Positions 50,086 to 60,396 of a DNA stretch of 64,000 bases are shown piece by piece (the stretch's first letter is position 1; every line of letters starts with the position of its first letter). The notes beneath the pieces were generated by a model. The model did not search any database. It had not been told where the DNA came from and saw only the letters and a program-made list of their open reading frames with translations. The DNA comes from Achromobacter deleyi (GTDB lineage: Bacteria > Pseudomonadota > Gammaproteobacteria > Burkholderiales > Burkholderiaceae_B). The position numbers and the translations under genes are program-made. The stretch lies in assembly GCF_016127315.1 (NCBI RefSeq), contig NZ_CP065997.1, positions 3,534,001-3,598,000 on the forward strand. Reading direction: 5' to 3'.

Positions 50086-50127
50086 GGCGGACTCCCGGCG
50101 AGGGTGGATGGAGGGGGCGAAGGGGGC

Positions 50128-50949
50128 CTAGCGGCGCACTTCGCGCTGGAAGATCTCCAGGCTCAGCTTCTTCATGCCGATGAAGCTGGGCTCGGACAAC
50201 GTCTCGACCGTGCGCGGACGGGCATCGCCGTAGTCCAGGATCTCGGCCACGCGCGTGGGGCGCTTGGTCAGCAGCAGCACCTGGTCGGCCAGGTACACCG
50301 CTTCCTCCAGGTCGTGCGACACCAGCAGCATGGTGGTGCCGGTCTGCATGAAAACCTCCTGCAGCTTTTCGCGGATGAACAGCGTCATCTCGAAATCCAG
50401 CGCGGAGAACGGCTCGTCCAGGAACAGCACTTCGGGTCCCGGCGCCAGCGCGCGCATGATGGAGGCCGTCTGCTGCTGGCCGCCCGACAGTTCGTAGGGG
50501 TAGCGCTTGAGGTCGAACTTGACGTCGAACGAGGCCACCAGCTCTTCCACCCGCGCGTCGACCTCGGCCTTGCTGCGGCCTTCCAGGCGCAGCGGGTAGG
50601 CGATGTTGTCGATGGTGCGCAGCCACGGAAACATGGCCTCGCGGTAGTTCTGGAAGACGTAGCCGATCTTGGTCTGGGCCAGCGACTTGCCGTCGAACAG
50701 GATCTCGCCGGCGTCGATGGGAATCAGGCCCGCGATCATGTTGATCAGCGTCGACTTGCCGCAGCCGTTGGGGCCGAACACCGAGACGATCTTGCCCTTG
50801 GGAATGTCGAGGTTGAAGTCCTCGTACAGCGGCCAGCCGGCGAAGTACTTGGTCAGGCCACGGATGGTGATGTGGGTGCCCAGCGGGCCCGGCTGGAACG
50901 GCGCGGGCGCGGGGGAGGGGGCGATGGCGGGGTTGATGACGGTGGACAT
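50128..50949 (-). CDS. ABC transporter ATP-binding protein (nitrate/taurine type)
   Basis: 273 residues. Walker A GPNGCGKST, signature LSGGQQQTASIM, Walker B VLFLDEPFSALD, H-loop LLVSHDLEEAVYLAD, all of the NrtC/SsuB/TauB family. With the adjacent permease and binding protein it forms an uptake system for a small organic nitrogen or sulfur compound. A proline-rich N-terminal tail is non-conserved. Confidence 0.95.
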   Translation of the reverse strand: MSTVINPAIAPSPAPAPFQPGPLGTHITIRGLTKYFAGWPLYEDFNLDIPKGKIVSVFGPNGCGKSTLINMIAGLIPIDAGEILFDGKSLAQTKIGYVFQNYREAMFPWLRTIDNIAYPLRLEGRSKAEVDARVEELVASFDVKFDLKRYPYELSGGQQQTASIMRALAPGPEVLFLDEPFSALDFEMTLFIREKLQEVFMQTGTTMLLVSHDLEEAVYLADQVLLLTKRPTRVAEILDYGDARPRTVETLSEPSFIGMKKLSLEIFQREVRR

Positions 50950-50951
50950 GG

Positions 50952-51851
50952 TTATCGGCCGCTCCAGTGGACCACGCGCTTTTCCAGCACCAGGAAGAGG
51001 ATGTTGAGGACGTAGCCGAGCGCGCCGGCGGCCAGGATCGCGGCGTACATGTCGCGCACGTTCAGCACCTGCTGCGCATTGATGATGCGGTTGCCCAGCC
51101 CGCTGTCCGAGCCGATGAACATCTCGGCCACGATCACGATCACCAGCGCCATCGACACGCCGCTGCGCAGGCCGACGAAGGTGGGTTGCAGGCTTTCCCA
51201 GATCAGCACGTCCTTGAAGATCTGCCAGCGCGAGGCGCCCATCACCCGCGCCGCCATCACGCGCTGCTTGCGCGCGTTGATGACGCCGTAGGCGCTGTTG
51301 AACAGGATCACCAGCACCGCGGCGAAGGCGGCGATGGCGATCTTGTTCATGTCGGTCACGCCGAAGATCATCAGGAACAGCGGGATCAGCGCCGACGACG
51401 GCGTCGAGCGGAAGAAGTCCACCAGGAACTCGACGCTGCGGTAGGCCTTCTCGTTGCTGCCGAGCAGCACGCCCAGCGGCACGCCGATCACGCCGGCGAT
51501 GACGAAGGCCTGCAGCGTGCGGCTGACCGAGGCCAGGAAATCGCCCAGCAATGGGCCGCCGGCCATGCCCTTGGCCAGGGCCACCAGCGTGGCGCCGGGC
51601 GTGGGCAGCAGCACCGGGCTGACCAGCTGCAAGCGCACCACCAGGTCCCACACCACATACAGCGCCAGCGGGCCGATCAGCGGCAGCAGGCGCGCGGCGG
51701 TCCAGGTGCGCGGCGGCCGCGAGACGGCAGGCCTGCCGCCGTGCGGGGCGCTGCCCGGCACCCCGGCGGCGGGCTTGGCCGCCGCGCCGGCCGCGTGGCC
51801 GACGCCAACGGCCGGGGCCGCGCTGGCGCGGTTTGCGTTGATCGCGTCCAT
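50952..51851 (-). CDS. ABC transporter permease (nitrate/taurine type)
   Basis: 299 residues. After a disordered, Ala-rich first 55 residues there are six membrane helices and the EAA loop RVMGASRWQIFKDVLIWESL, typical of the BPD-type TauC/SsuC permeases. Stop two bases before the ATPase start. Confidence 0.92.
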   Translation of the reverse strand: MDAINANRASAAPAVGVGHAAGAAAKPAAGVPGSAPHGGRPAVSRPPRTWTAARLLPLIGPLALYVVWDLVVRLQLVSPVLLPTPGATLVALAKGMAGGPLLGDFLASVSRTLQAFVIAGVIGVPLGVLLGSNEKAYRSVEFLVDFFRSTPSSALIPLFLMIFGVTDMNKIAIAAFAAVLVILFNSAYGVINARKQRVMAARVMGASRWQIFKDVLIWESLQPTFVGLRSGVSMALVIVIVAEMFIGSDSGLGNRIINAQQVLNVRDMYAAILAAGALGYVLNILFLVLEKRVVHWSGR

Positions 51852-51854
51852 GGC

Positions 51855-52862
51855 TCAGCCCTTGTACAGCATCGAGGCCACGTCCACCTTCTGCGCGAAG
51901 ATGCCCTTGTCGGCGAACAGGTCGAAGAATTTCTGGAAGTACTGGATGTCGCTGGGGCTGAACTCGTTGTAGAGCGTGTAGGCGGCCAGCGGCACGGCCT
52001 CGGTCATGGGGCCTTCGATGGCGGTGTAGCCCTTCATGAAGGGGCGCGCCTCGTCGGGCCTGGCGCGGATCAGCTCGATGCCGCGGGCGTAGGCGGCGAT
52101 GAATTTTTTGCTTTCCTCGGGATGCTTCTTCAGGAACGCGGTGGTCAGCGAGGCCGAGCCGCCGAACCACGGCGCCATCGGATCGCCCAGCACATACTTG
52201 GCGATCACGCCGGCCTCGAGCACGCGGGTGGTGCCGTTCAGGCGGCCGACCGTGCCGGTGGGCTCGAGCGTGTAGCACGCGTCCAACTGGCCGGCGGCGA
52301 CCGCGGCAACGTGCTGGCTTATCGCCAGCTCGACCACGGTCGCCCCGGTTGCGCCGGCGCGCTCCAGCACTGCTTTGGCCAGCGTGGCATTCTGGATGCC
52401 GGGTCCAGAACCGACCTTTTTCCCCTTGAGGTCTGCGATGGATTGGATGGGACTGTCTTTCGCGACGATGAACTCGTCCAGCACGTTCTTGGCGTTGCTG
52501 GGGTTGGAGGCGAATATCTTGAACAGGCCGGGCGAGGCGATCTCGCCGATGGCCAGGTTGGCCGAGCCGGTGCCGTTGGCGCTGCCGTCGGCGCGGCCCG
52601 CGAGCATGGCTTCCATGACCTGCTGCGCGCCGGCGAACTTGAGCGCCTCGACGTTCAGGCCGGCTTCCTTGAAGTAGCCTTTCTCGATGGCGGCATAGAA
52701 CGGCAGGCCCGCCGCGACCGGCCAGTAGCCGATGCGGATGACCGGGCCCGACTGCGCCCGCACCAGGGCCGGCGCGGCCAGCGTGGCGGCGCCCAGCGCG
52801 GCGCCCTGCATCAGACGGCGGCGGGTGGCGTTGAAAGCGAAGGGCGCGGGGCGGTCGGTCAT
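51855..52862 (-). CDS. ABC transporter substrate-binding protein (NMT1/ThiY-like)
   Basis: 335 residues. A twin-arginine signal (ATRRRLMQGAALGAATLAAPA, in part) suggests Tat export. The mature protein has IRIGYWPVAAGLPFYAAIEK, GYFKEAGLNVEALKFAGAQQ and VGSGPGIQNATLAKAVLERA as in NMT1/nitrate-taurine binding proteins. First gene of the operon with permease, ATPase, AtzG-like, AtzE-like and GntR genes. Confidence 0.92.
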   Translation of the reverse strand: MTDRPAPFAFNATRRRLMQGAALGAATLAAPALVRAQSGPVIRIGYWPVAAGLPFYAAIEKGYFKEAGLNVEALKFAGAQQVMEAMLAGRADGSANGTGSANLAIGEIASPGLFKIFASNPSNAKNVLDEFIVAKDSPIQSIADLKGKKVGSGPGIQNATLAKAVLERAGATGATVVELAISQHVAAVAAGQLDACYTLEPTGTVGRLNGTTRVLEAGVIAKYVLGDPMAPWFGGSASLTTAFLKKHPEESKKFIAAYARGIELIRARPDEARPFMKGYTAIEGPMTEAVPLAAYTLYNEFSPSDIQYFQKFFDLFADKGIFAQKVDVASMLYKG

Positions 52863-52893
52863 GCGTGACTCCTGGTCGGTAAGGGGGCGGGCG

Positions 52894-52905
52894 CTTGTAG
52901 ACAAG
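52894..52905. promoter_or_regulatory. GntR-type operator CTTGTAGACAAG
   Basis: Near-perfect TTGT-N2-ACAA palindrome, as bound by FadR/VanR-type GntR regulators, 32 bases upstream of the substrate-binding-protein start. The GntR gene is the last of this operon, so autoregulation is likely. Confidence 0.6.
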
Positions 52906-53140
52906 CTTGCATACCAGTCATCAAGCAAGACCCGTGCCAACCTTCGCAGGCCCGGTTTTCGCCGTGGCGGGGCGATCATGGCGCGGTGCGTGAACCATGC
53001 TGGTGCATGCGGCACCGCGAGAGGGCGCGCATGGCGTCGTGGCGCGGCCGGCCCGCCAGGCGTTAGGATGTGCAAAGGCCGGGGCCTGCCGCCCCGCTGT
53101 TCTTGGAACCGCGCGTCATCGGGCGCGCCGTGGCGTGGAT

Positions 53141-54052
53141 ATGAATACCCGTTTCGTCGAAGCATTCCTGTGGTCCGCCCGGCTGGGCAGTTTCCGTGCG
53201 GCCAGCGACCGCCTGCATATCACCCAGGCCGCCGTGGCCAACCGCATCGCCTCGCTTGAAGAGGACATCGGCGCGCGCCTGTTCGAGCGCGACGCCAAGG
53301 AGCTGCGGCTGACGGCCGTGGGCACGCGCCTGCTGGATTATGGCGAGCGGCTGATGCAGCTGCGCCAGCAGATCCTGTCGCTGGGGCGCACCGGCGACGA
53401 GGTGTTCGGCCTGGTGCGCATCGGCGCCATCGAGACGGTGGTGCACACCTGGCTGATCGGTTTCCTGACCAATCTGCGTTCCACCTATCCGGGCATCGAG
53501 GTGCAGCTGACCTCGGAAACCACTCGCGCGCTGCATCGCGGCCTGCGCGAGGGCACGCTCGACATCGCCTTCCAGACCGACCTGCTGACCGACACCGGCA
53601 TCATCAGCATGCCGTGCCTGCCAATGGAAATGGGCTGGGTCGGGCCGGCCGGCGATGAAGAGGCGCTGACGGTGCAGCAGTTGCTGAGCGAACCGGTGCT
53701 GACCATGAGCCCCGGCTCGCAGCCGCACGAGGCGCTCAAGGGACTGTTCCGCGAGGCCGGCCTGCCGCTGGGCAAGGTGCACTGCGTCAGCTCGATCTCG
53801 GCGCTGGCGCGGCTGGTGCGCAGCGGCTTTGGCCGCGCGCTGGTGCCGCTGCCGCCGATCCATGAATACGTGGCGCGCGGCGAGGTGCAGATGATCCGTT
53901 GCGACGTGCCGGTGCCGCCGCAGCTGCTGGTGGTGAGCTATCTGGAGGGCGCCGGCTCGGAGGCGATCCGGCTGGTGGCCGAACTGGCCTGCCGCGCCTC
54001 GGATCAATACACCGCGTCGGTGGCGCCGCCAAAATTCGGCTCCGCGCAATAG
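53141..54052 (+). CDS. LysR-family transcriptional regulator
   Basis: 303 residues. Winged helix FVEAFLWSARLGSFRAASDR followed by LHITQAAVANRIASLEEDIG. Effector domain: FGLVRIGAIETVVHTWLIGF and TLDIAFQTDLLTDT. Start MNTRFVEAFL in frame; upstream frame open to 52997 without family sequence. It lies divergent from the ABC operon and in the same direction as the DUF4286 and MHS genes, so it could control either. Confidence 0.92.
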   Translation: MNTRFVEAFLWSARLGSFRAASDRLHITQAAVANRIASLEEDIGARLFERDAKELRLTAVGTRLLDYGERLMQLRQQILSLGRTGDEVFGLVRIGAIETVVHTWLIGFLTNLRSTYPGIEVQLTSETTRALHRGLREGTLDIAFQTDLLTDTGIISMPCLPMEMGWVGPAGDEEALTVQQLLSEPVLTMSPGSQPHEALKGLFREAGLPLGKVHCVSSISALARLVRSGFGRALVPLPPIHEYVARGEVQMIRCDVPVPPQLLVVSYLEGAGSEAIRLVAELACRASDQYTASVAPPKFGSAQ

Positions 54053-54072
54053 CGTTATCCCTAGGTCGGTCC

Positions 54073-54088
54073 GCAATAATTTTATTGC
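54073..54088. promoter_or_regulatory. Palindrome GCAATAATTTTATTGC, possible operator
   Basis: Perfect GCAATAA-TT-TTATTGC in an AT-rich spacer, 20 bases past the LysR stop and about 85 before the DUF4286 start. Candidate promoter/operator of the downstream pair. Confidence 0.45.
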
Positions 54089-54141
54089 CGACGCGAAAAA
54101 TTACTCGTTTGTCGGACTTGGCCCCATCGGCCGAAGATGAG

Positions 54142-54168
54142 TCCCTTCCGTTATCGAAGGGATTTTTT
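54142..54168 (+). terminator. Terminator-like hairpin right before the DUF4286 gene
   Basis: TCCCTTC (54142-54148), loop CGTTATC, GAAGGGA (54156-54162), then six Ts. It ends six bases before the ATG at 54175. It is either the LysR terminator or an attenuator; its right arm also covers the best ribosome-binding site. Confidence 0.65.
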
Positions 54169-54174
54169 CTTTCC

Positions 54175-54843
54175 ATGAGCCAAGCCACCACTCCGTCCAC
54201 GCCCAACGGCATGCTGTTCGTCGCCTGCGACGTCGATCCCGCCTTCGAGACCGATTTCAACCGCTGGTACGACCGCGAGCACGTCGAAGAGCGCGTGCGC
54301 ATTCCGGGCTTCCTGTCGGGCGCGCGCTATTTCTCGCTGTCCGGCGGCCGCAAGTACCTGGGGCTGTACCGCACGGAATCGCTGGGCGCCTTCACCACCG
54401 CCGACTACCGCGCCGCCTTCGAGCGCCAGACGCCCTGGTCGGTGGCCAACCTGGACCGCATGCGCGACCCCATGCGCCGCGTCTGCGCGGTGCAGGCGGT
54501 GACGGGCTTCGGCAGCGGCAGCCACATCGCGGTGCTGCCGCTGGTGTTCGGTGGCGACGCCGCCGCGCTGCAGGCGCGAGCGGCCGAGGCGGGCGCGGCC
54601 CTGGCCCAGGTCGATGGCTTCGTTCAGTCCTATTTGTTGGCGCCGGATGCTGCGCTGAGCGGCCCGTTGCCGCGAGAATCCACCGCCAATCGCCGCCTGG
54701 ATCCGCTGTTCGTGGTCGAGGCCAGCTCGGCCGACGCCGCGCGGGCCCTGGCCGAACAGGCCGCTGGCGCCTTCGGCACCCGCGCCAGCGACGCCTGGCT
54801 GCTCGAACTGGGCTGGAAGCTGGCGGCCGCCGACCTGCGCTGA
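54175..54843 (+). CDS. DUF4286-like protein (ferredoxin-like/EthD-type fold)
   Basis: 222 residues. N-terminal signature FVACDVDPAFETDFNRWYDR, then EHVEERVRIPGFLSGARYFS with the W-Y-x-x-E-H-x-x-E-R motif of DUF4286/EthD-like proteins, seemingly duplicated in a second half (residues 110-220, with PLFVVEASSADAARALAEQA). Such proteins sit in aromatic or amide catabolic clusters. The start may be controlled by the hairpin that precedes it. Followed by an MHS transporter. Confidence 0.8.
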   Translation: MSQATTPSTPNGMLFVACDVDPAFETDFNRWYDREHVEERVRIPGFLSGARYFSLSGGRKYLGLYRTESLGAFTTADYRAAFERQTPWSVANLDRMRDPMRRVCAVQAVTGFGSGSHIAVLPLVFGGDAAALQARAAEAGAALAQVDGFVQSYLLAPDAALSGPLPRESTANRRLDPLFVVEASSADAARALAEQAAGAFGTRASDAWLLELGWKLAAADLR

Positions 54844-54886
54844 CACGGCGCCGCGTCCACACACATCACAAACATGGGGAATCACG

Positions 54887-56206
54887 ATGGCTGAAAACAC
54901 CTTGCGCGCTCCGGCGTCCGCCCACGGCGGCGCGTCGCCGGACAAGATGAAGAAGCTGGCCATGGCCAGCTCGGTCGGCACCACGCTGGAGTGGTACGAC
55001 TTCACGATCTACAACCTGATGGCGGCGCTGGTGTTCAACGCCATCTTCTTCCCGTCGTTCGATCCGCTGACGGGCACCATCCTGGCGTTCTCGACCTACG
55101 CCGTCGGCTACGTCTCGCGGCCGCTGGGCGGCTTCGTCTTCGGCCACCTGGGCGACCGCCTGGGGCGCAAGTTCGTGCTGGTGGCCACGCTGGTCATCAT
55201 GGGCGTGTCGACCGGCCTGATGGGCATGTTGCCCACCTACGCCAGCTGGGGCGTGTGGGCGCCGGTGGCGCTGGTGGCGCTGCGATTCATCCAGGGGGTG
55301 GCGCTGGGCGGCGAATGGGCCGGCGCGGTGCTGCTGTCGATGGAGCACGGCAAGCCCGACCAGCGCGGCCGCAATGCGTCCTTCACGCAGGTCGGGCCGT
55401 CGTGCGGCACGCTGATCGGCACCGGCTTCATCGCCCTGATCTCGCTGTGGCTCACGCCCGAGGAATTCCAGGCCTGGGGCTGGCGCGTGCCGTTCATGTC
55501 GAGCGTGGCGCTGGTGCTGTTCGGCCTGTGGCTGCGCCGCGGCGTCGAAGAGACGCCGGTGTTCCTGGAAATGGAACAGAAGCGCGAGACCGCCAACACC
55601 CCGATCAAGGAAGTGCTGGTGCGGCACTGGCGCCAGCTGCTGGTGGCGGGCGGTTCGCGCATCGGTTCGGACGTGCTGTATGCGCTGGTGGTGGTGTTCA
55701 CGCTGACCTACGTGACCACGGTGCTGCACCTGTCGCGGCCGCTGGCGCTGGGGGCCACCATGCTGGGCGCGGCGCTCAACGCCATCGCCGTGCCGCTGTG
55801 CGGGCATCTGTCGGACAAGATCGGGCGCCGTCCGGTGTACGTGGCCGGCGCGGTGCTGGGCATGGTCTGGGCGTTCGTGTTCTTCACGCTGATGGACACC
55901 GCGCATCCCGTCGCGATCTGCGCCGCCGTGGTGGTGGGCCTGCTGATCCACGCCATGATGTACGGCCCGCAGGCCGCCTTCATCACCGAGCAGTTCCCGG
56001 GCCGGGTGCGCTACGCCGGGTCGTCGCTGGCCTACACGCTGGCGGGCATCGTCGGCGGGGGCTTCGCGCCGCTGATCATCGCCAGCCTGTTCAAGTCGTG
56101 GAACTCGACCGTGGCGGTGTCGCTGTACGTGGCCGCCGCGCTGGTGGTGACCGCCATCTCGGTGCTGGCCGCCAAGGAGACGGCCAAGGCGCCGCTGCAA
56201 CGCTGA
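54887..56206 (+). CDS. MHS-family MFS transporter (metabolite:H+ symporter)
   Basis: 439 residues. MHS landmarks: MASSVGTTLEWYDFTIYNLM, RPLGGFVFGHLGDRLGRKFV (loop 2-3), GVALGGEWAGAVLLSMEH, and the long cytoplasmic loop with EETPVFLEMEQKRETAN. These resemble ShiA, ProP and KgtP. It imports an organic acid, betaine or similar metabolite with protons. The neighbouring DUF4286 gene suggests it serves the catabolic unit. An intrinsic terminator follows. Confidence 0.93.
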   Translation: MAENTLRAPASAHGGASPDKMKKLAMASSVGTTLEWYDFTIYNLMAALVFNAIFFPSFDPLTGTILAFSTYAVGYVSRPLGGFVFGHLGDRLGRKFVLVATLVIMGVSTGLMGMLPTYASWGVWAPVALVALRFIQGVALGGEWAGAVLLSMEHGKPDQRGRNASFTQVGPSCGTLIGTGFIALISLWLTPEEFQAWGWRVPFMSSVALVLFGLWLRRGVEETPVFLEMEQKRETANTPIKEVLVRHWRQLLVAGGSRIGSDVLYALVVVFTLTYVTTVLHLSRPLALGATMLGAALNAIAVPLCGHLSDKIGRRPVYVAGAVLGMVWAFVFFTLMDTAHPVAICAAVVVGLLIHAMMYGPQAAFITEQFPGRVRYAGSSLAYTLAGIVGGGFAPLIIASLFKSWNSTVAVSLYVAAALVVTAISVLAAKETAKAPLQR

Positions 56207-56246
56207 GCGCGCGGCCGGGCCGCGCGGCCCGGCCTTGCCGCCCTGC

Positions 56247-56273
56247 GCCCGGGTTCGCCCGGGCATTTTTTTT
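56247..56273 (+). terminator. Intrinsic terminator of the MHS transporter gene
   Basis: GCCCGGG-TTCG-CCCGGGC followed by A and eight Ts, 40 bases past the transporter stop. Confidence 0.9.
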
Positions 56274-56369
56274 GCGCGTCCGTGTTGCACGCGTCCGGTC
56301 CCCGGCGCGAGGGGCGGGCGCCAGGCGCTGGCCACGGCGCGTTTTCGACGTTTCATTCGGAAAAACGTC

Positions 56370-56486
56370 AGGTAGCTGACTTTATTCTGAACAACAAACG
56401 AAAATTGTTTACACTCGCATCCACAAAATTCAAGTGTGGACGGCACCGCCGCGGGGCGGATTTCGTCCGAGTTACGGGAGAAAGTG
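56370..56486 (+). promoter_or_regulatory. Promoter region of the imelysin operon
   Basis: About 90 bases before the imelysin ribosome-binding site are AT-rich, with ACAAACGAAAATTGTTT forming an imperfect inverted repeat that overlaps a -35-like TTTACA. Its AT-rich symmetry is what a Fur-type site would look like, but the match to the consensus is weak, so iron control is a guess. The ribosome-binding site GGGAG precedes the ATG at 56487. Confidence 0.4.
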
Positions 56487-57781
56487 ATGCGCAAGTTGTT
56501 GTTGGGGGCGGTGCTGGCCGTCGCGGCATTCGGGGGGACGGTTCACGCCGCCACGCAGCCCAAGGCCGTGGTGACGAACTATTCGGATCTGGCGCTGGCC
56601 GGCTATGAAGACGCGCTGACTTCCGCCAAGACGCTGCGCGAGGCCATCAACGCCCTGGTCGCCAAGCCCAGCGCGGACACGCTCAAGGCCGCCCGCCAGG
56701 CCTGGCTCGATGCGCGCGTGCCCTACCAGCAGACCGAGGCGTTCCGCTTCGGCAATCCCATCGTTGACGATTGGGAAGGGCGCGTGAACGCGTGGCCGCT
56801 GGACGAGGGCCTGATCGACTACGTCGACGCCTCCTACGGCACCGAGAATGACGAGAACGCCTACTACGCCGTCAACGTCATCGCCAATTCCAAGATCTCG
56901 GTGGGCGGCAAGACCATCGACGTCAGCGAGATCACGCCCAAGCTGCTGTCTGAAGTGCTGCACGAGGCCGACGGCAACGAGGCCAACGTGGCCACCGGCT
57001 ACCACGCCATCGAATTCCTGCTGTGGGGCCAGGACCTGAACGGCACCGGCCCGGCGCCGGCCGACCGCAAGGGCACGCCGCAGGAACGCCACTCGGGCAA
57101 CCGCCCGCACACCGACTACGACGTCAAGCAGTGCACTGGCGGCAATTGCGAACGCCGCATCGCCTACCTGAAGGCCGTGACCGACCTGCTGGTGACCGAC
57201 CTGGAAGAGATGGTCGGCAACTGGCAGAAGGACGGCGCCGCGCGCAAGGCCGTGGAGGAAGATCCCAAGGCCGGCCTGGTGGCGATGCTGACCGGCGTGG
57301 GTAGCCTGTCGTACGGCGAACTGGCCGGCGAGCGCATGAAGCTCGGCCTGATGCTGCACGATCCCGAGGAAGAGCATGACTGCTTCTCGGACAACACCCA
57401 CAACTCGCACTTCTACAACCAGATCGGCATCCGCAACGTCTACCTGGGCGCATACACCCGCGTCGATGGCAAGAAGGTGTCGGGCGCCAGCCTGTCCGAA
57501 TTGGTCAAGGCGCGCGATCCCAAGCTGGATGCCGAAGTGCGCGCCAAGCTGGACGCCACCGTGGCCGCCATGCAGGCGATGAAGACCCGCGCCGAGACGG
57601 TCGAGACCTACGACCAGATGATCGCGGACGGCAACAAGGAAGGCAACGCGGTGGTGCAGGCCGCCATCGACCGCCTGGTCGACCAGACCCGCAGCCTGGA
57701 GCGCGTGATCGCGCTGCTGGACCTGGGCAAGGTCGCCATCGAGGGTTCCGACAGCCTGGACAAACCCGACGCCGTATTCAA

Positions 57782-57785
<4 letters not shown>
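56487..57785 (+). CDS. Imelysin-family protein (IcmP/insulin-cleaving metalloproteinase-like)
   Basis: 432 residues. Sec signal MRKLLLGAVLAVAAFGGTVHA. Two helical-bundle repeats, the family motif GYHAIEFLLWGQD (GxHxxE) around residue 173, and late NSHFYNQIGIRNVYLG. Imelysins are periplasmic or outer-membrane-associated iron-regulated proteins (IrpA, EfeO-like, IcmP) tied to iron uptake. First gene of a four-gene unit; its stop overlaps the next GTG start (GTGA, 57782-57785). Confidence 0.93.
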
Positions 57786-59298
<1,513 letters not shown>

Positions 59299-59299
<1 letters not shown>

Positions 59300-60396
59300 T
59301 GAATCCCGTTGTCGCGCCGCGGCGCGCCCCGGCCAGGGTCCTGGCCGCCGCCTGGCTGCTGGCCGGGCCGCTGGCCGCGTCCGCCGCCAGCCTGCCCGCC
59401 GACCTGGGCGAGCGCCTGGCCCAAGGGTATGCGCGGCCGGCCGCCGCCGGCATGGTCGAGGCCGCCAGCGGCCTGGAAGGCGCCCTGGCCACATGGTGTG
59501 GCCAGCCCGACGCGGCTGGCGCCAAGCGGGTCGGCGATGCGTTCACCGGCCTGGCGCTGGCGTGGGCGCGGCTCGAACCGCTGCGCTTCGGCCCGCTGGT
59601 GCAGGCCAACCGCTACGAACGCCTGGCGTTCTGGCCCGATACCCGCGGCGTGATGCCCAGGCAGGTGCAGGCCGCGATCGCGGCGCAGGATGCCGAGCTG
59701 CTCAAGCCCGGCGCGCTGGCCGGCCGCAGCGTGGCGCTGCAGGGCCTGCCGGCGCTGGAATTCGTGCTGTATGGCGAGCCGGCGCTGCTCAAGCAGCAGG
59801 GCGCGCCGACGTTCGCCTACGCCTGCGGCTATGCCCGGGCGGTGTCGGCCAACGTCGCCGCGATCTCGCGCGACCTGGCCGAGGCCTGGGGCCCGCAGGC
59901 CGAGTTTGGCCGCCAGTTCGCGCGGCCGCAGGCGGGCAATGATCTCTATCGCGATCCGCAGGAAGTGGCGGCGGAGGCCATGAAGGCGCTGTCCACCGGC
60001 CTGCAGTTCGCGCGTGACGTGAAGCTGCTGCCGGTGCTGGGCGACGCCGCGGACGCCGCGCGCCCCAAGCGCGCCGCGTTCTGGCGCAGCGGCCTTTCGA
60101 CGCGCACGCTGGCGGCCGGCCTGGATGGCCTGGCCGCGTTCTACCGCGCGGGCGGCTATGCCTTGCCGCAGGGCGACGCCTGGATGGGCGGCGCCGTGCT
60201 GGGCGAGCTGGACAATGCGGCGCGCACGCTGCGCGAGGTGCCGGCGCCGCTGGAGCAGGCGCTGGCCGACGCGGAAGGGCGCCGCCTGCTGGGGCTGGCG
60301 ACGCTGACGTTGAAGAACGCCAAGGCCATCGTCGACCAGGACCTGGCGCCGGCGCTGGGCGTGACCATCGGCTTCAATGCGCTCGATGGCGACTGA
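59299..60396 (+). CDS. Second imelysin-family protein
   Basis: 365 residues, start ATG overlapping the DUF1111 stop (TGATG at 59297-59301). Signal peptide to about residue 31 (ASAASLP). It contains LQGLPALEFVLYG where the first imelysin has GYHAIEFLLWG, so the motif His is replaced, and the C-terminal ALDG ends the helical bundle. The fold is shared but metal binding through the His is lost. Periplasmic. Its stop overlaps the start of the DUF1513 gene. Confidence 0.9.

Noticed and set aside
54866..56494. A 542-codon minus-strand frame opposite the MHS transporter
   Set aside because: Gln/His/Arg-rich shadow; the plus strand shows clear transporter motifs.
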